A DNA stretch of 64,000 nt from Dermacentor variabilis (GCF_050947875.1 NC_134573.1:35403115-35467114), one strand, 5' to 3'; counted from the stretch's first letter, positions 47,883-58,459 are shown. Translations and numbers: made by a program. The notes: a model not told the origin generated them from the letters alone.

Positions 47883-48605
47883 GAGGAAGCTTTAGCTCGA
47901 GTGCTCCTATCTAAATACATGTAAAAGGAGAATTCGTTTTTCTCGGCAACCACCACACCGAATTTGACGAGGTTTGTTGCATTTACAAGAAAAACTCAAA
48001 ATATAGTGACTGTTGGTTTCGAATTTTTTAGTTAGATTGTCAATTCTTTTATTAAAAATTGGCAAAAATCGAAAATTTTCAAAAAACGAAACTATCAAGT
48101 TTACAACTCTGTAACTTAACCACTAAATATAATACAATTCTGTGAATTGCATCTACTAGTACATCTAAAGCGGACAAAATTGATATGTTACACATGAATA
48201 TAAAAAAAATTAATCATAGGGAAATACAACTTTTGCAAAACCGTTGTAACCAACGTAAAAACATTCACGTAAGATGTAAAATGACATATTGAATTTGTCC
48301 GCTTTGAATGATCTAATGAATGCCGTTTACAGAACCGCGATATCAGTTCTTGATGCAGAGCTATGAATTTGTATACTTCGTGATTCTATTTCTTTCAAAC
48401 GATCAAATATTTGAAAATCGTTTTAAGAAAATTCAAGCCTTAAATCGAAATTCCGCTTCCAACAGTCACTAGAATTTAACTTTCTCTTTCAAATGCGACA
48501 AATTTCATCAAAATCGGTCCAGGGGTCATCTCATAAAAACGTTTTTGCGTTTTACATGTATTTGAATAGGCCGCGTCGGAGTTGGGCCCGAGCTAAACCT
48601 TCCTC
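47883..48605. mobile_element. MITE-B, complete, TTAA target
   Basis: The 723-bp element is flanked by TTAA on both sides (47879-47882 and 48606-48609). Terminal inverted repeats start GAGGAAGCTTTAGCTCG and extend with mismatches to a shared ATACATGTAAAA. It interrupts the Gypsy-C RNase H frame at 'SSLK' / 'DPTRR' and removal restores the frame. TTAA duplication is the hallmark of piggyBac-type insertion, but the GAGGAAG end differs from the usual CCC, so the autonomous partner is uncertain. No coding frame is evident. A diverged relative is at 16330-17035. Confidence 0.93.
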
Positions 48606-49305
48606 TTAAGGGAGGAAAGCCAACAAATGGCATGGTGGTCGGTTGTAACTGTAAATGGCCGACCATATATAGAGGGTCTGAACTTGCCCACCGCCCAAAT
48701 AAGGGCGAGGCACTCGCGCTCAGTAATCGAGTAATTGCGCTCTGCGGGAGAGAGGAGGCGGCTGGCGTAGGCGATGACGCGGTCGTGCCCACATTGGCGT
48801 TGAGCTAAAGCTGCGCCGATGCCGCAGCCACTAGCGTCAGTGCGGATTTCCGTCGGAGCGGAGGAGTCAAAATGGGCGAGAACAGGAGGTGTGGTGAGCA
48901 GCATGATGAGCTACGAGAAAGCAGACGCTTGTTCAGAGCCCCAGCAGAAGGGAACGTCTTTCTTCAGGAGGTCAGTCAGGGGACGGGCAACATGGGCGAA
49001 ATTTTCCACAAACCTGCAGAAGTACGAGCAAAGGCCAATAAAGCTGCGAACATCTTTGGCACAAGTTGGTACGGGGAAATTCCGCACAGCATGAACTTTA
49101 GCGGGGTCGGGACGAATGCCTGACGAATCGACGAGGTGTCCGAGCATGGTTATTTGGCGGTGACCGAAGTGGCACTTGGACGAGTTGAGCTGCAAGCCAG
49201 CGGTGCGAAAAACAGAAAAAACAGATGAAAGTCTTTCAAGATGAGTCGCAAAAGTTGAAGAGAATACGATGACGTCATCCAAGTAGCACAAACAGATGGA
49301 CCATT

Positions 49306-50564
49306 TTAAACCACGCAAGGCATGTCCATCATCCGTTCAAAGGTCGCCGGGGCATTGCACAAGACAAAAGGCATTACCCGGAACTGATATAGGCCGTCTG
49401 GTGTGACGAATGCGGTCTTTTCACGGTCCATTTCATCCACGGCAATTTGCCAATATCCAGAGCGAAGGTCTATAGATGAAAAATAAGTGGCACCGTGGAG
49501 ACAATCCAGAGCATCGTCAATGCGGGGAAGTGGATACACATCTTTCTTGGTGATCGTGTTTAGATGACGATAGTCAACGCTGAATCGCCAACTGTTATCC
49601 TTCTTTTTGACGTGAACAACAGGGGACGCCCATGGGCTGGAAGAGTGTTCAATAATCCCTTTGGCAAGCATCTTGTAAACCTCGCTCTGGACAACGTGTC
49701 GCTCACAAGGCGACACCTGGTATGGGCGTCGGCGAACAGGTGCTGCATCACCGGTATTTATACGATGCTTCACGACCGTAGTTTGACACAAAGGGCGATC
49801 GTTCAGGTCGAAAATGTCGGAGTAGGACTCGAGGAGGCAACGGAGCTCTGCGGCTTGTTGGGTCGAGAGGTCCGGTGCAATCATATTTGTAAAGTCGGCG
49901 GTCGGGGCTGATGTAGACGGCGGAGAATGAGCATTGGTCGAAGACGGCGCAACAGATAGAGGGGAAATGTGGCACTGGTGCGTCGGCGACAACCTGGCAA
50001 GAGACATGCCTCGAGGAACTACTTGTGGGCATTGTCCGAAATTTAGGATGGGAAGACATGTCCGATTGTCCGCAACAGAAACGATGGTGTGTGGGAAGGA
50101 GACATTGTGAGAAAGCAGGACTAGTCTCCGTCAGGTACAGGTGGGCTGGCTAAGACAGGGATGCAGGTTGCTGCAAGAAATGGCAGGCGTATAAAATCCG
50201 CGGAAGAAAGCTGAGTTGGAGCTTGAGCAGGAAGGTCAACGGGAACAGGTAGGGGTAGGTCAAGTTGTACAACGCCGGTTGAACAGTCAATCAGAGCAGA
50301 ATGGGCGGCCAGAAAGTCGTGTCCGAGGATCACATTGTGATGGCAACGTTCGAGCACACTAAACAAAACGGACGTGTGGCGACCAGCGACACTGACACGA
50401 GCAGTACACATTCCAAGCACAACCGGAGTTCCACCGTCGGCGACCTGGAGCAGTCGAGTCGGAGCAGGAGTCAGTACTTTCTTCAAGCGCATTCGAAGCT
50501 CGGCAGTCATAATGGAAATTTGGGCTCCAGTGTCGATGAGTGCTGTAACGGGCAAACCATCCAC
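49306..50564 (-). pseudogene. Gypsy-C protease and RT fingers
   Basis: The protease frame 50564-50121 has an intact 'ALIDTGAQISIM' active site and the 'NVILGHDFL' flap-side block, 147 codons in one piece. The RT frame 50007-49306 includes 'VRRRPYQVSPCERHVV', 'SSPWASPVVHVKKKD', '[19 protein letters not shown]' and '[17 protein letters not shown]'. It then shifts frame just before the palm. The small frame change between protease and RT (about 50100-50010) is probably damage. Confidence 0.9.
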
Positions 50565-50653
50565 GTCCAGAAGGTTCCGATTAGTAGGCAGGGTCAGCAG
50601 AGGAATTTCAGGCCGGTGTTCTGGAGCAGCGTCACCTCCAGGAGCTGCCCCAG

Positions 50654-51839
50654 TTAGTTTGCCGTCGGAGAGCGGCGACGGTAAGCTGGGGATGGCGAGC
50701 GACGCAGCTGGGGCGAACGGGAGCGGCGACTATGGGGTGATGGTGATTGGCTGGTCGCGGTGGCTCGAGCGTTCTCAGGTGCGTCTTCAACCTTGGTGGA
50801 GAGGGATGGTGGGTGGGGATTCAGCGGGGAGCGGCGGTAGGCGGGAAAGCTTGGTCGAAAGTGGGCTGGCCAGGAGCTTCGACAGTGGCGAGAGATGTGG
50901 CCCACACGTCCACAGTAAAAGCAGATGGGTCTATCATCATGGGTGCGTCATTCGGCCGGGTTGCGATAGCCCGGATATGGACCGTATTGGCTCCGGCGAA
51001 CAGGGGCAGAGGCAGCAGACCAAGCAAAGTCAGGACGGCTGGCGGAGCAGATGGACGGAAGACCTACATTCGCAAGTTCTTGGCGAATAACCGACTGAAT
51101 GAGTGACACAAGCGGCCTGGAATCGTCAAAGCACTGCGTCACAGGCGTGGCAGGAGACGCTGCTTCGATTTCTCGCCGAACGATACGTACGACGTTCTCG
51201 GAGGAGGTGGGCTCACGCGGTGGACAAATGTCTTCGCACGTCGATGAAGCTGCGGTATTGGGTAGCCGCGTAAACTGTTCAACTATGCGGCGACTCTTCG
51301 CGTCTTCAAAGCGGCGACATTCGTTAATGATCTCATTGACCGTTGTTACGCTCTTATAAACAAGCAGGTTACACGCGTCGTCCGCGATGCCTTTTAAGAC
51401 GTGGCTGACCTTGTTTGCCTCTGTCATATTGTTATCTACTTTGCGGCAAAGAGCCAGGACGTCCTGGATATACGCCACGTAAGATACAGTGAACGTCTCT
51501 ACACGGGTCCCAAGGTCCTTCTTCGCAGCACGTTGGCGGCCGACGGGCTTGCCGAACAAATCTCTAAGCTTCTGCTTGCACTGGTCCCAACTCGTAATCT
51601 CTTATTCGTGTGTTTCGAACCAGACCCGTGCCGTTTTCTTGAGGTAGATTATTATATTGGCCAGCATAAGCGTGTTGTCCCAGCTGTTGTGTGCGCTCAC
51701 TCGTTCGTAATTCTGCAACCAGTCATCGACGTAAACGTTGTCGATCCCGGAAAACATGCCAGGGTCGAGAGGCTGGGCCAGGATGACCGTCGGTGGCGAC
51801 GACGGGGCCGTGGTTGAACTCTCCCCTTCGGATGACATG
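50654..51839 (-). pseudogene. Gypsy-C gag
   Basis: The ATG at 51839 opens a frame that continues to the stop at 50654 apart from two in-frame nonsense codons: TAA at 51604-51602 and TGA at 50950-50948 (the latter in a CGA context). It contains the gag core ('WLQNYERVSAHNSWDNTLM', 'YVAYIQDVLALCRKVDNNMT') and a CCHC knuckle 'CFYCGRVGHISRHC' at about 50925-50884, with an Arg/Ser/Pro-rich tail. Only two substitutions separate it from an open frame, which fits the near-identical LTRs. Confidence 0.92.
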
Positions 51840-51907
51840 GTGGCCAGGTTACGACCGCTGCGGAGCTCCGTCTTGCGCAAGTGATTACCCCGCGCGTCCA
51901 CCAATGA

Positions 51908-52050
51908 TGTTACGGAAAGGAAAAAGCGTGCGTCTATTTACAGATGGCTTTTAATGGCTGGGCCAACAAGCGTAGAGCAGCGATAAAATTCCTCGTCCTC
52001 TCTCAGACCACCATCATAGTCCTCTTCTTCACACATTACCGACTGTGACA
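51908..52050 (-). repeat. 5' LTR of Gypsy-C
   Basis: It matches 45301-45454 and has TG...CA ends. On the minus strand it is followed by TCATTGGTGGACGCG, so TGGTGGACGCG is the probable primer-binding site. Confidence 0.93.
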
Positions 52051-52685
52051 ATATTAATAATGGTATTGCCGGCTTTGTCTCGTAAAGCATACATCTGATT
52101 CTTGCCTATTCCTCGTTTCTTCTTCACTGCTTTCAGGCTTCCTCCGTTCCTGAGCGCATGTTGAATTCCATGCACATTATACTTCCTTATGTCAGCTCTC
52201 TTACGCTTGTTGATTAATTTGGAAAATTCTGCCAGTTCTATTCTAGCTGTAGGGTTAGAGGCTTTCATACATTGACGTTTATTGATCAGATCTTTCTTCT
52301 CCTGTGATAGCTTACTGGCATCCTGTCTAACGGAGTTACCCCCGACTTCTACTGCAGACTCCCTAATGATGCCCATAAGATTGTCGTTCATAACTTCAAC
52401 ACTAAGGTCCTCTTCCTGAGTTAAGGCCGAATACCTGTTCTGTAGCTCGATGCGGAATTCCTCTATTTTCCCTCTTACCGCTAACTCAATGATGGGCTTC
52501 TTATGTACAAGTTTCTTCCGTTCCCTCCTCAAGTCTTGGCTAATTAGAGTTCTCACCATCTTATGGTCACTGCAGCGCACCTTGCCGAGCACGTCCACAT
52601 CCTGTATGATGCCAGGGTTAGCACAGAGTATAAAGTCTATTTCATTTCTAGTCTCGCCATTCGGGGTCCTCCACGTCCACTTGTC
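52051..52685 (-). pseudogene. RTE-2 endonuclease end and linker (5' part)
   Basis: From 52685 down, 'WTWRTPNGETRNEIDFILC' is the end of the RTE endonuclease, followed by 'VRCSDHKMVRTLISQDLRRE' and the Lys/Arg-rich linker. The frame 52598-52051 is open up to the Gypsy-C junction, and its continuation is at 45298. Confidence 0.88.
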
Positions 52686-52696
52686 GACTAGTCAAT

Positions 52697-53517
52697 GAAT
52701 TGCGGTCAATTATTCGAAAATTTTAATGTTCACTTTAGCGCCAAAGGCGTTTCTTTACTTTGTATGGGGGTTTCAGAAACAACCGATCCAATTTTTTGTG
52801 TGGCAATGTACGGCCTGCGTGGCAATTTTTCTCGGAGTTTAAAGACAGCCTACGAAGTATGATCTCAAAATAACACGACTGCGCTCATAAGTAATGTCCG
52901 CCTCTTCGAGTAGGCTAACCAATTGACGATAATTGCGCCATATGCCACAGGATGTCTTTAAATGCTTTTGCGAGTGTTCGCTGAAATACCCGGTGTATAT
53001 AAGGACAGGCAATTTTACGAGCATACAACATAGAATAAATGCAAAAGTTGAAAAAGTCACCCCTTCCGTTTGTGCTCAAAATAAAAAAAAAATGTATTGA
53101 GAGCGGTAATACTGCCACCGCAAAAGTGGCAGCTTGGAAATGGTTGGAAGAGCGGTTTTTTGTGTGATTTATTTTCCTTACACGGAAACAATATTCGCTT
53201 TTGCGGCAGAGAAAACAGTTTGAATTTCATTTCTTTTTCTATTTTCTTTCCTAAGGTATACTAACAACCAGCTCTTTGCACAGGTCGCTTCAGCTTGGTG
53301 CAGAATGCTTTGGGCCATGCAATGCATAAGGTTCGTGTGTGCTCAAAGGCCCGACTTTTGCCCTTTAATGAGCGCGCCCGGGTCCGACCCAGGCCCACCG
53401 AAATAAACGCTGCGGCCTGGCCCATGCAGTTCTGGTGTCTGCAATAGATATAAAAACAGTTCCTCTTCACCTTAAATTTCAGATGTTTGTGATTTGTTGC
53501 CATTCAAGAATAATGGC
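52697..53517. other. Unassigned sequence
   Basis: No motif-bearing frame is seen. The GC-rich words at 53350-53430 loosely resemble 42890-43025. Confidence 0.4.
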
Positions 53518-53541
53518 TGCAATATATATATATATTGCAGC
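53518..53541. repeat. TA-cored perfect palindrome at the edge of a Ty3 fragment
   Basis: A (TA)n core is flanked by GCTGCAA and its reverse complement TTGCAGC, making a perfect palindrome of about 24-26 bp. The inverted gag fragment begins immediately to its right. Confidence 0.85.
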
Positions 53542-53985
53542 TGGACCGCTAACGTACGCTGACGTTGTCGCGCGGCCTTACACTCCTCCGGCTCCTGATT
53601 CCTACCGGGCCACCGGCACCTTCCATGTACCGCCGCCACCTTCGCGCCCGATAGTCGTTCCTTACTCGGCTGCTGGAGCCCCTGTCGTCAACCCGTGGCG
53701 AACACCTGATAACCGGCCAATATGTTATTCATGCCATTTTTCGGGCCACGTAGCACGATTCTGCCGCCGTCGCAGCCCCCGTTTACCTGACAGTGGGGGT
53801 GCCTCAAGCTTCAGGACTGCTCGACTTCCGCGTCAGGACCAACCTAACCTTCCTCCGGACACCTCTTACAGTCGCCTCCCCTTCGATTCACGCCGGTCGC
53901 CTTCCCCACGTCGCCGATCCATTTCCCCGATGGTTCGCCGACCCAGCCCAGCCCGAGAGGAAAACTAGCAGTCGCAGTTTTCAAC
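53542..53985 (+). pseudogene. Gypsy-E gag C-terminus, inverted relative to the rest
   Basis: The plus-strand frame reads 'GPLTYADVVARPYTPPAP', then a CCHC knuckle 'CYSCHFSGHVARFC' near 53725-53766, then the Arg/Ser/Pro tail ending at a TAG (53966-53968). It is exactly the part of gag that is missing from the minus-strand Gypsy-E at 54785. At about 53985 it meets minus-strand RT sequence head to head. Confidence 0.85.
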
Positions 53986-55338
53986 CGGAGGACAACAAGG
54001 ACAACCGGAGATGCCCAGGGACTGTTAGAGGGCTGGATGATGCCACGCTCCAGCATGTCGTCAACGTGCTGGTCGATGACACGGCGTTCAGCGGCCGACA
54101 CACGATACGGACGCTGGCGCAATGGTGTTTGTTGGCCGGTGTCGATACGGTGAACGACTGCGGACGCCCGGCCCAAGGATGGTTGGCCAATGTCAAATGA
54201 GGCACGAAAACGCTGGAGGAGCTGGATGATTTCGGTGTGCTGCGCAGGTGTGAGTTCTGCGTCGACGGCACGAGCGAAGACGTCTACAGGGGCATCGGTC
54301 GCGGCGGGAATAGTGGCAGAACAAATCGGAAGTGATGCCGTATCACCAAACATGGTGCCCGGAAGAATGCTATCGAAAGCTTCAGCGGTACCCAGGCACT
54401 CGTCACGGAGTAGGGATGATGGGCAGGCGGACGGATTGCACACGTAATGGACAGCAGAACCTTCGCAAAAAGTGACGACAGCAAACGGAAGCAGAAAGTT
54501 CCGGCGGCGCGCACAAGTGGTCGACGGCGTAAAAAGGACAGATGAGTTCGCAGCAGAGCTACATAACACAGGAACCAGAGCGGCGGAGAAAGGTGCAATA
54601 TCGATGTCAGAGGCGGCAACAACTTTAGGAGAATAATGGTCGTCAGGGTCAAAACACGGCACTGATAACGTAAGTTCGCAAGGAGCGCAGTCGATAAGAG
54701 CTTGATTTACAGATAGGAAATTCCAACCAAGAATAACGTCGTGCGAGGAACGAGGCAGGACGACAAATTCGATAACATTCATAACGCTTGCGCAGCTCGT
54801 CGTACTGCTGGCAAAGCTGTATGAGCTCGGCAATCGTCCGGGGACTCTTCGCGACGAGCATTTGAAAGGCATGCTCATCGATGCCTTTCATGACGTGCTT
54901 GATCTTGTCTGCTTCATCCATGGATGAGTTGACGCGCTTGCAGAGCGAGAGCACGTCTTCAATGTAACTGGTGAAGGTCTCGTCCTGGCGTTGAGCTCGA
55001 CCACGCAAGCGCTGCTCAGCGCGAAGCCGGCGAACTGCGGGACGGCCGAAGACCTCAGCCAAAGTCGCCGTGAAAGCCGACCAGGTGGTAAAATCGGCTT
55101 CGTTATTGCGGAACCATAGGTTGGCCACGTCAGTCAAGTAAAATATGACATTTGTGAGCTTGGCGCGGTCGTCCCACTTATTATAGGCGCTTACACGGTC
55201 ATATTCGGCGAGCCAGTCTTCCACGTCGTGGTCGTCTGTGCCGCTAAATATAGCCGGATCGCGCTGGCGGATAACACCAGAGCAGACGATGGCCGGGGGC
55301 ACGGGAGCAGCAGCCTGGGAGGGTCCCGGTTCATCCAT
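53986..55338 (-). pseudogene. Gypsy-E gag N-terminus joined to protease/RT
   Basis: The minus-strand ATG at 55338 opens a gag frame ('DDHDVEDWLAEYDRVSAYN', 'FTSYIEDVLSLCKRVNSSMD') to 'QQYDELRK' at about 54790. It then jumps directly into the protease region in another frame ('FVVLPRSSHDVILGWNFLS'), so the gag knuckle and the protease active site are deleted here. The frame continues through the protease-RT spacer and into RT ('LRQRPYRVSAAERRV', 'NSPWASPVVLV'), where it breaks at about 53990. RNase H and integrase are absent. Confidence 0.85.
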
Positions 55339-55410
55339 TGTAACAGCTGGTAGTAGCGTCCGACTGCGGAGTTCCAGGATGTTGAAGAGAAACCCAGCAC
55401 CTCCACCTAA

Positions 55411-55569
55411 TGCAACGGGGGGGGGGGGTTGTTCGCCTAGCAGCACTAGCTCTAGGTTGCAGCGGTAGGCTTAAAACAGGTGGGTGCTATCTCGAAACGG
55501 GGCAGCAAGCACACCTCGTCGTCTTCTTCTCATCCACTAGCACCATGCCCGCTGCCCAGTGCCTTCAGT

Positions 55570-55575
<6 letters not shown>
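55411..55575 (-). repeat. 5' LTR of Gypsy-E
   Basis: On the minus strand it starts TGTTGTACTGAAGGC next to (TA)n and ends GTTGCA before TTAGGTGGAGGTGCTGG, the primer-binding region also seen in Gypsy-B. A run of about 11 G (plus strand, 55417-55428) lies near its end. No second LTR is present. Confidence 0.75.

Positions 55576-55602
<27 letters not shown>
55576..55602. repeat. (TA)n tract at the Gypsy-E junction
   Basis: It starts directly at the outer end of the LTR (TACAACA followed by TATATA), the same arrangement as for Gypsy-A, Gypsy-B and the LTR at 62586. Confidence 0.95.
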
Positions 55603-55628
55603 CTGCACGCGAGCAATTGAGTGCTGCA

Positions 55629-55864
55629 CCCGCCGTGGTTGCTCAGTGGCTATGGTGTTGGGCTGCTGAGCACGAGTTCGCGGGATTGAATCCCAGCCAC
55701 GGCGGCCGCGTTACGATGGGGGCGAAATGCGAAAACACCCGTGTACTTAGATTTAGGTGCACGTTAAAGAACCCCGGGTAGTCAAAACTTCCGGATTCCT
55801 CCACTACGGCGTGCCTCATAATCAGAAAGTGGTTTTGGCACGTAAAACCCGATAATTTAATTTT
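55629..55864 (+). mobile_element. Ruka-type SINE, copy 3, complete with target duplication
   Basis: The 14-bp AATTGAGTGCTGCA is present on both sides (55615-55628 and 55865-55878). The A box lies in 'TGGTTGCTCAGTGGCTATGG' and the B box in 'GGGATTGAATCCC', the internal RNA polymerase III promoter inherited from a tRNA. The body contains 'CGTGTACTTAGATTTAGGTG' and 'GGCGTGCCTCATAATCAG', with a T/A-rich end. It is the best-preserved copy in the window. A tRNA scan may report it, but it is not a functional tRNA gene. Confidence 0.95.
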
Positions 55865-56103
55865 AATTGAGTGCTGCATAGTCACTTTCAATGAGAGGAC
55901 TTTCTTACAAGTCAGGTTGAACATGTGTGCCTTTGTTACTTCTTAGAGCTATATGTGATATATGACAGCAGTATTGCAAATGCGTGGAGTGATAATGTCG
56001 GCAAAAGTAAAGACTGATTGCTTATTGAAGAAATTGAACATTTAGGGGGTGTAATTTTATTTCAAGAGAAGCAAGGAATTAAAGGACCAGAAATGTCAGG
56101 TTG

Positions 56104-56460
56104 TTATGCGACATTGCAATGCGTTTATATTAAGCCAACCGACAATAAAGGAAAAGATAGGGGAAATTATTTGTAGTTTAATTGAAATGCTGAATTCACA
56201 AGGAAATAAGGGAGTGGACAGGAAAACAACTTCAGTTGTCGGGAGCCGAAACCACAACCTCCGCATTAGGCATGCGCTGCGGTATATCCATTGTGCTTCC
56301 GTGACGGCTTTGGCCATGTCCAAGAATGTGCGCGCGGGAACACTTGTGGGAACACCTTTTTTGTATTTTAGCACCATTTCTGCAGTTTTCTGAAGTAGTC
56401 GTGAAAGGAGAAAAATGAACAAATCTTGCCAAGATGATACTTTTGACATCCGCTGAGCTA
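56104..56460 (-). mobile_element. tRNA-derived SINE (second family), copy 2
   Basis: On the minus strand the T-arm-like 'TGGTTTCGGCTCCCGAC' lies near 56240, preceded by 'GCGGAGGT' as in copy 1. The A/T-rich tail 'GTGAATTCAGCATTTCAATT' follows, down to about 56104. The head block is more diverged than in copy 1. Ends are approximate. Confidence 0.55.
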
Positions 56461-58300
56461 CAAAGGTAGTTATGGATCGAATCCCTAATTCCAGTGTTGC
56501 AAGCTACACAAATCTGAGCAAGACGAATTTAGACCAAGAACACGCAGCTGTTTTTGGACACATTGGGGAAAGAAAGAAAAGTCTAAGTAAAATGCCAAAG
56601 TTTCAAAAGGGTCTCTTGAAGTGCTGCAGGAATGAGGGCAATTTCGTGATTTTTCAACTTTTGCTCAGTACAACTGGCATAATTCACAATCTTCGCTCCG
56701 AGATCCGCTTACACTCGAAGGCAGCACATTGAGCAGCCATCCATAACGTATGTTTCTTGCGCCTTGCCCCAAAGATTTGGCTGCGCACCTCCAGGAGAGG
56801 TCTGGTCCTTTTCCTTGGCACCAATGGCATCACTTAGGGCTAGGCAGATTATCCTTTGGAATATCTGCTTCATTGCTTTCATTCCCTGTTTCTTAATTAG
56901 GAAATAGAAATCGTGAAGAAAATAACAATGAAGAAGGGCCATATATAGAAAGTTCTCTTTGTACGATAACTGGTATGGCTACAGAGTAAAACAATCACCA
57001 TTAGAGATTTTGCCGAACGAAAAAAAAATGTAGGCATATTATTAAAAAGAAAACGTTTAACGTATAACTGTTCCGAGATGGAGGAAAGCTTCTAGCAACC
57101 AAGCACACTCGAAAATATTTTAGTGCCCATTTCAGCAACATTATTATTCATTCGAAGTAGTCAGCCAGACCTGCGTCTGCAATGCAAGTCACAACTGAAA
57201 CGTTCCACTTGGATAGCGTCCAATATTGCCGGCAGCCACAGTGAGCGAGAACGAGAGAACTGCTTCTTGCTCACCTTGCATGCGATTCGCACATTGCAGG
57301 ACAGGGAAGGCAAGAGTAAAAAAAGAAGCAAGGTGTTCTGAAGGTTCCTTTTTCGCAGTAACATGTATAGCGCCATTTCTTTTCACATGGGCACAAGCAT
57401 TGCCTTTGTGGCGCTTATTTGCACGTTTTCATTTTCGCCACGCCGCCATGCTTTTCCAAATTACCTGCTGTGGGGCCTACAACTGATGCGAGGATACCAC
57501 TAAATAGCGGATAGAAATATATGGTAGATTTTGTTATTATTCAAATATATTGGCAACAGGACAAAAAAAGAAACGAGAAATGAGTTGTAATTTTGACATC
57601 TTAGACTAATCTTGATATGCAAGGCAGTAAATGAGGAAAAGCAACAACAAATATGGGAAACGAAGAGACAGGCAGAGGGAGCAGATGGCAAACTGCTGCC
57701 ACATAGGTGGCGGTCTATCAAGCACAGCGCACAAAGGATCTGCTACACAAGTTTTGCGCCGTGTGTTTCTCCAAAGGCTGACAAAAATTTCTAAAAATAG
57801 AGCACTGAAGATAAGAACTCAGCTTGGTACAAACTAGATTGTCGGCTTATCGACTTAATCTAGCGCGAAGGCACAATTACAAAGAAGAGAGACAGAACAC
57901 GTCACAGGCACTAGTTTTGTTGTTTTGCCAGACTTCTGTTCTTTGGTACATTGCGGAGCATAGTTTACTTTGTAGGGGTTCCTTTGGTCAATTGGGCACA
58001 GTCGTTGCTGTGCCTCCGGCTCCGTACTTGTCCGCCATTGCCATCTTAATTGGCCCAATACAATAATTTTTTAGCGCAGTTGTGTGGCTATTGAGAATGC
58101 AAATTTTGTAGCTAGTGCTGGGGACATATCATGTTAATTTTCAAATCGCACAAGACATTATCCTTGGCCCAGCACCGCAAGAAAATTTCGCACTTTCTTG
58201 ATGGGAAACAAAGTGAGAGCTGTACCCAAAAAATCGGGACTCGCAATTATGGGGCAAAAGCGAAAAAAATATGCTTGAAGACAGCGCTGCTGTAGCTTAC
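56461..58300. other. Unassigned; probably intron if the flanking exon is real
   Basis: Frames are short, and no LTR, SINE or domain motif is visible. Confidence 0.4.
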
Positions 58301-58459
58301 ATGCTCTAGCATTTTGAACATGCGGCGCGCGGTGTCTTCGGAAACTGTTGTGAAAAGCCTTAAGGCAGCAGGCATATCGAACCCCCATGGATGACACGAA
58401 GCATGACTGCATCCCAGTTCGCCACCAAAGCGAGCAGCAGGGCAGCAGCCACAGCTACA
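58301..58459 (-). CDS. Candidate internal exon of an unidentified membrane protein
   Basis: On the minus strand a pyrimidine-rich acceptor (CTAATCCTCACCAG) precedes coding-like sequence that ends at a GTAAGC donor after 'FKMLEH' (phase 0). One frame gives a hydrophobic segment 'SVAVAAALLLALVANWDAVM', and a second gives 'GFDMPAALRLFTTVSEDTAR'. They join if the G run (C5 on the plus strand at 58382-58386) had one more base. Either the exon is decayed, or the sequence has a homopolymer error. Coding may instead start further upstream, at about 58490. I do not recognise the family. Confidence 0.4.

Larger units (their letters stand above)
45484..49315 (-). pseudogene. Gypsy-C pol, RT palm to integrase
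   Basis: The RT palm '[14 protein letters not shown]' (YLDD) starts near 49300, one base out of frame with the upstream RT. A TAG interrupts it near 48913. RNase H is at 48870-48610 ('[16 protein letters not shown]', '[15 protein letters not shown]') and continues across MITE-B at 47878 ('DPTRRLGRWALRLQEY'). The integrase (47500-46905 and 45914-45484) has Asp motifs 'VGVDLLGPFP' and 'LLTDRGRYF'. The catalytic Glu is replaced by Lys ('TKRLNRTL', codon 47022-47020) and one zinc-finger Cys is Arg ('CESRQRRK'). MITE-A splits the frame after 'RHDTAG'. The tail has a TAA near 45672 and 'YYGPYRIL'. Confidence 0.92.
45301..52050 (-). mobile_element. Gypsy-C: full-length Ty3 element split by two MITEs
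   Basis: Near-identical LTRs (45301-45454 and 51908-52050) bracket gag, protease, RT, RNase H and integrase on the minus strand. The 4-bp ATAT flanks both sides (45297-45300 and 52051-52054) inside RTE-2. Two elements sit in it: MITE-A at 45915-46898 and MITE-B at 47883-48605. Without them it is about 5.0 kb. It is the best-preserved Ty3 in the window. Confidence 0.95.
43679..52685 (-). mobile_element. RTE-clade LINE, copy 2 (RTE-2), split by Gypsy-C
   Basis: The 11-bp target duplication GACTAGTCAAT lies at 43668-43678 and 52686-52696. The 3' end (low coordinates) has GATCATCATCATCGTC simple repeats. The 5' end begins within the endonuclease. Gypsy-C interrupts it at 45301-52050. When Gypsy-C and one ATAT are removed the RTE frame rejoins at 'NTIINI' and 'DEISQVAEELC'. 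Confidence 0.92.

Noticed and set aside
55629..55864. Possible tRNA gene
   Set aside because: The A and B boxes belong to a Ruka SINE with target duplications; the sequence does not fold as a complete tRNA and has a SINE body.
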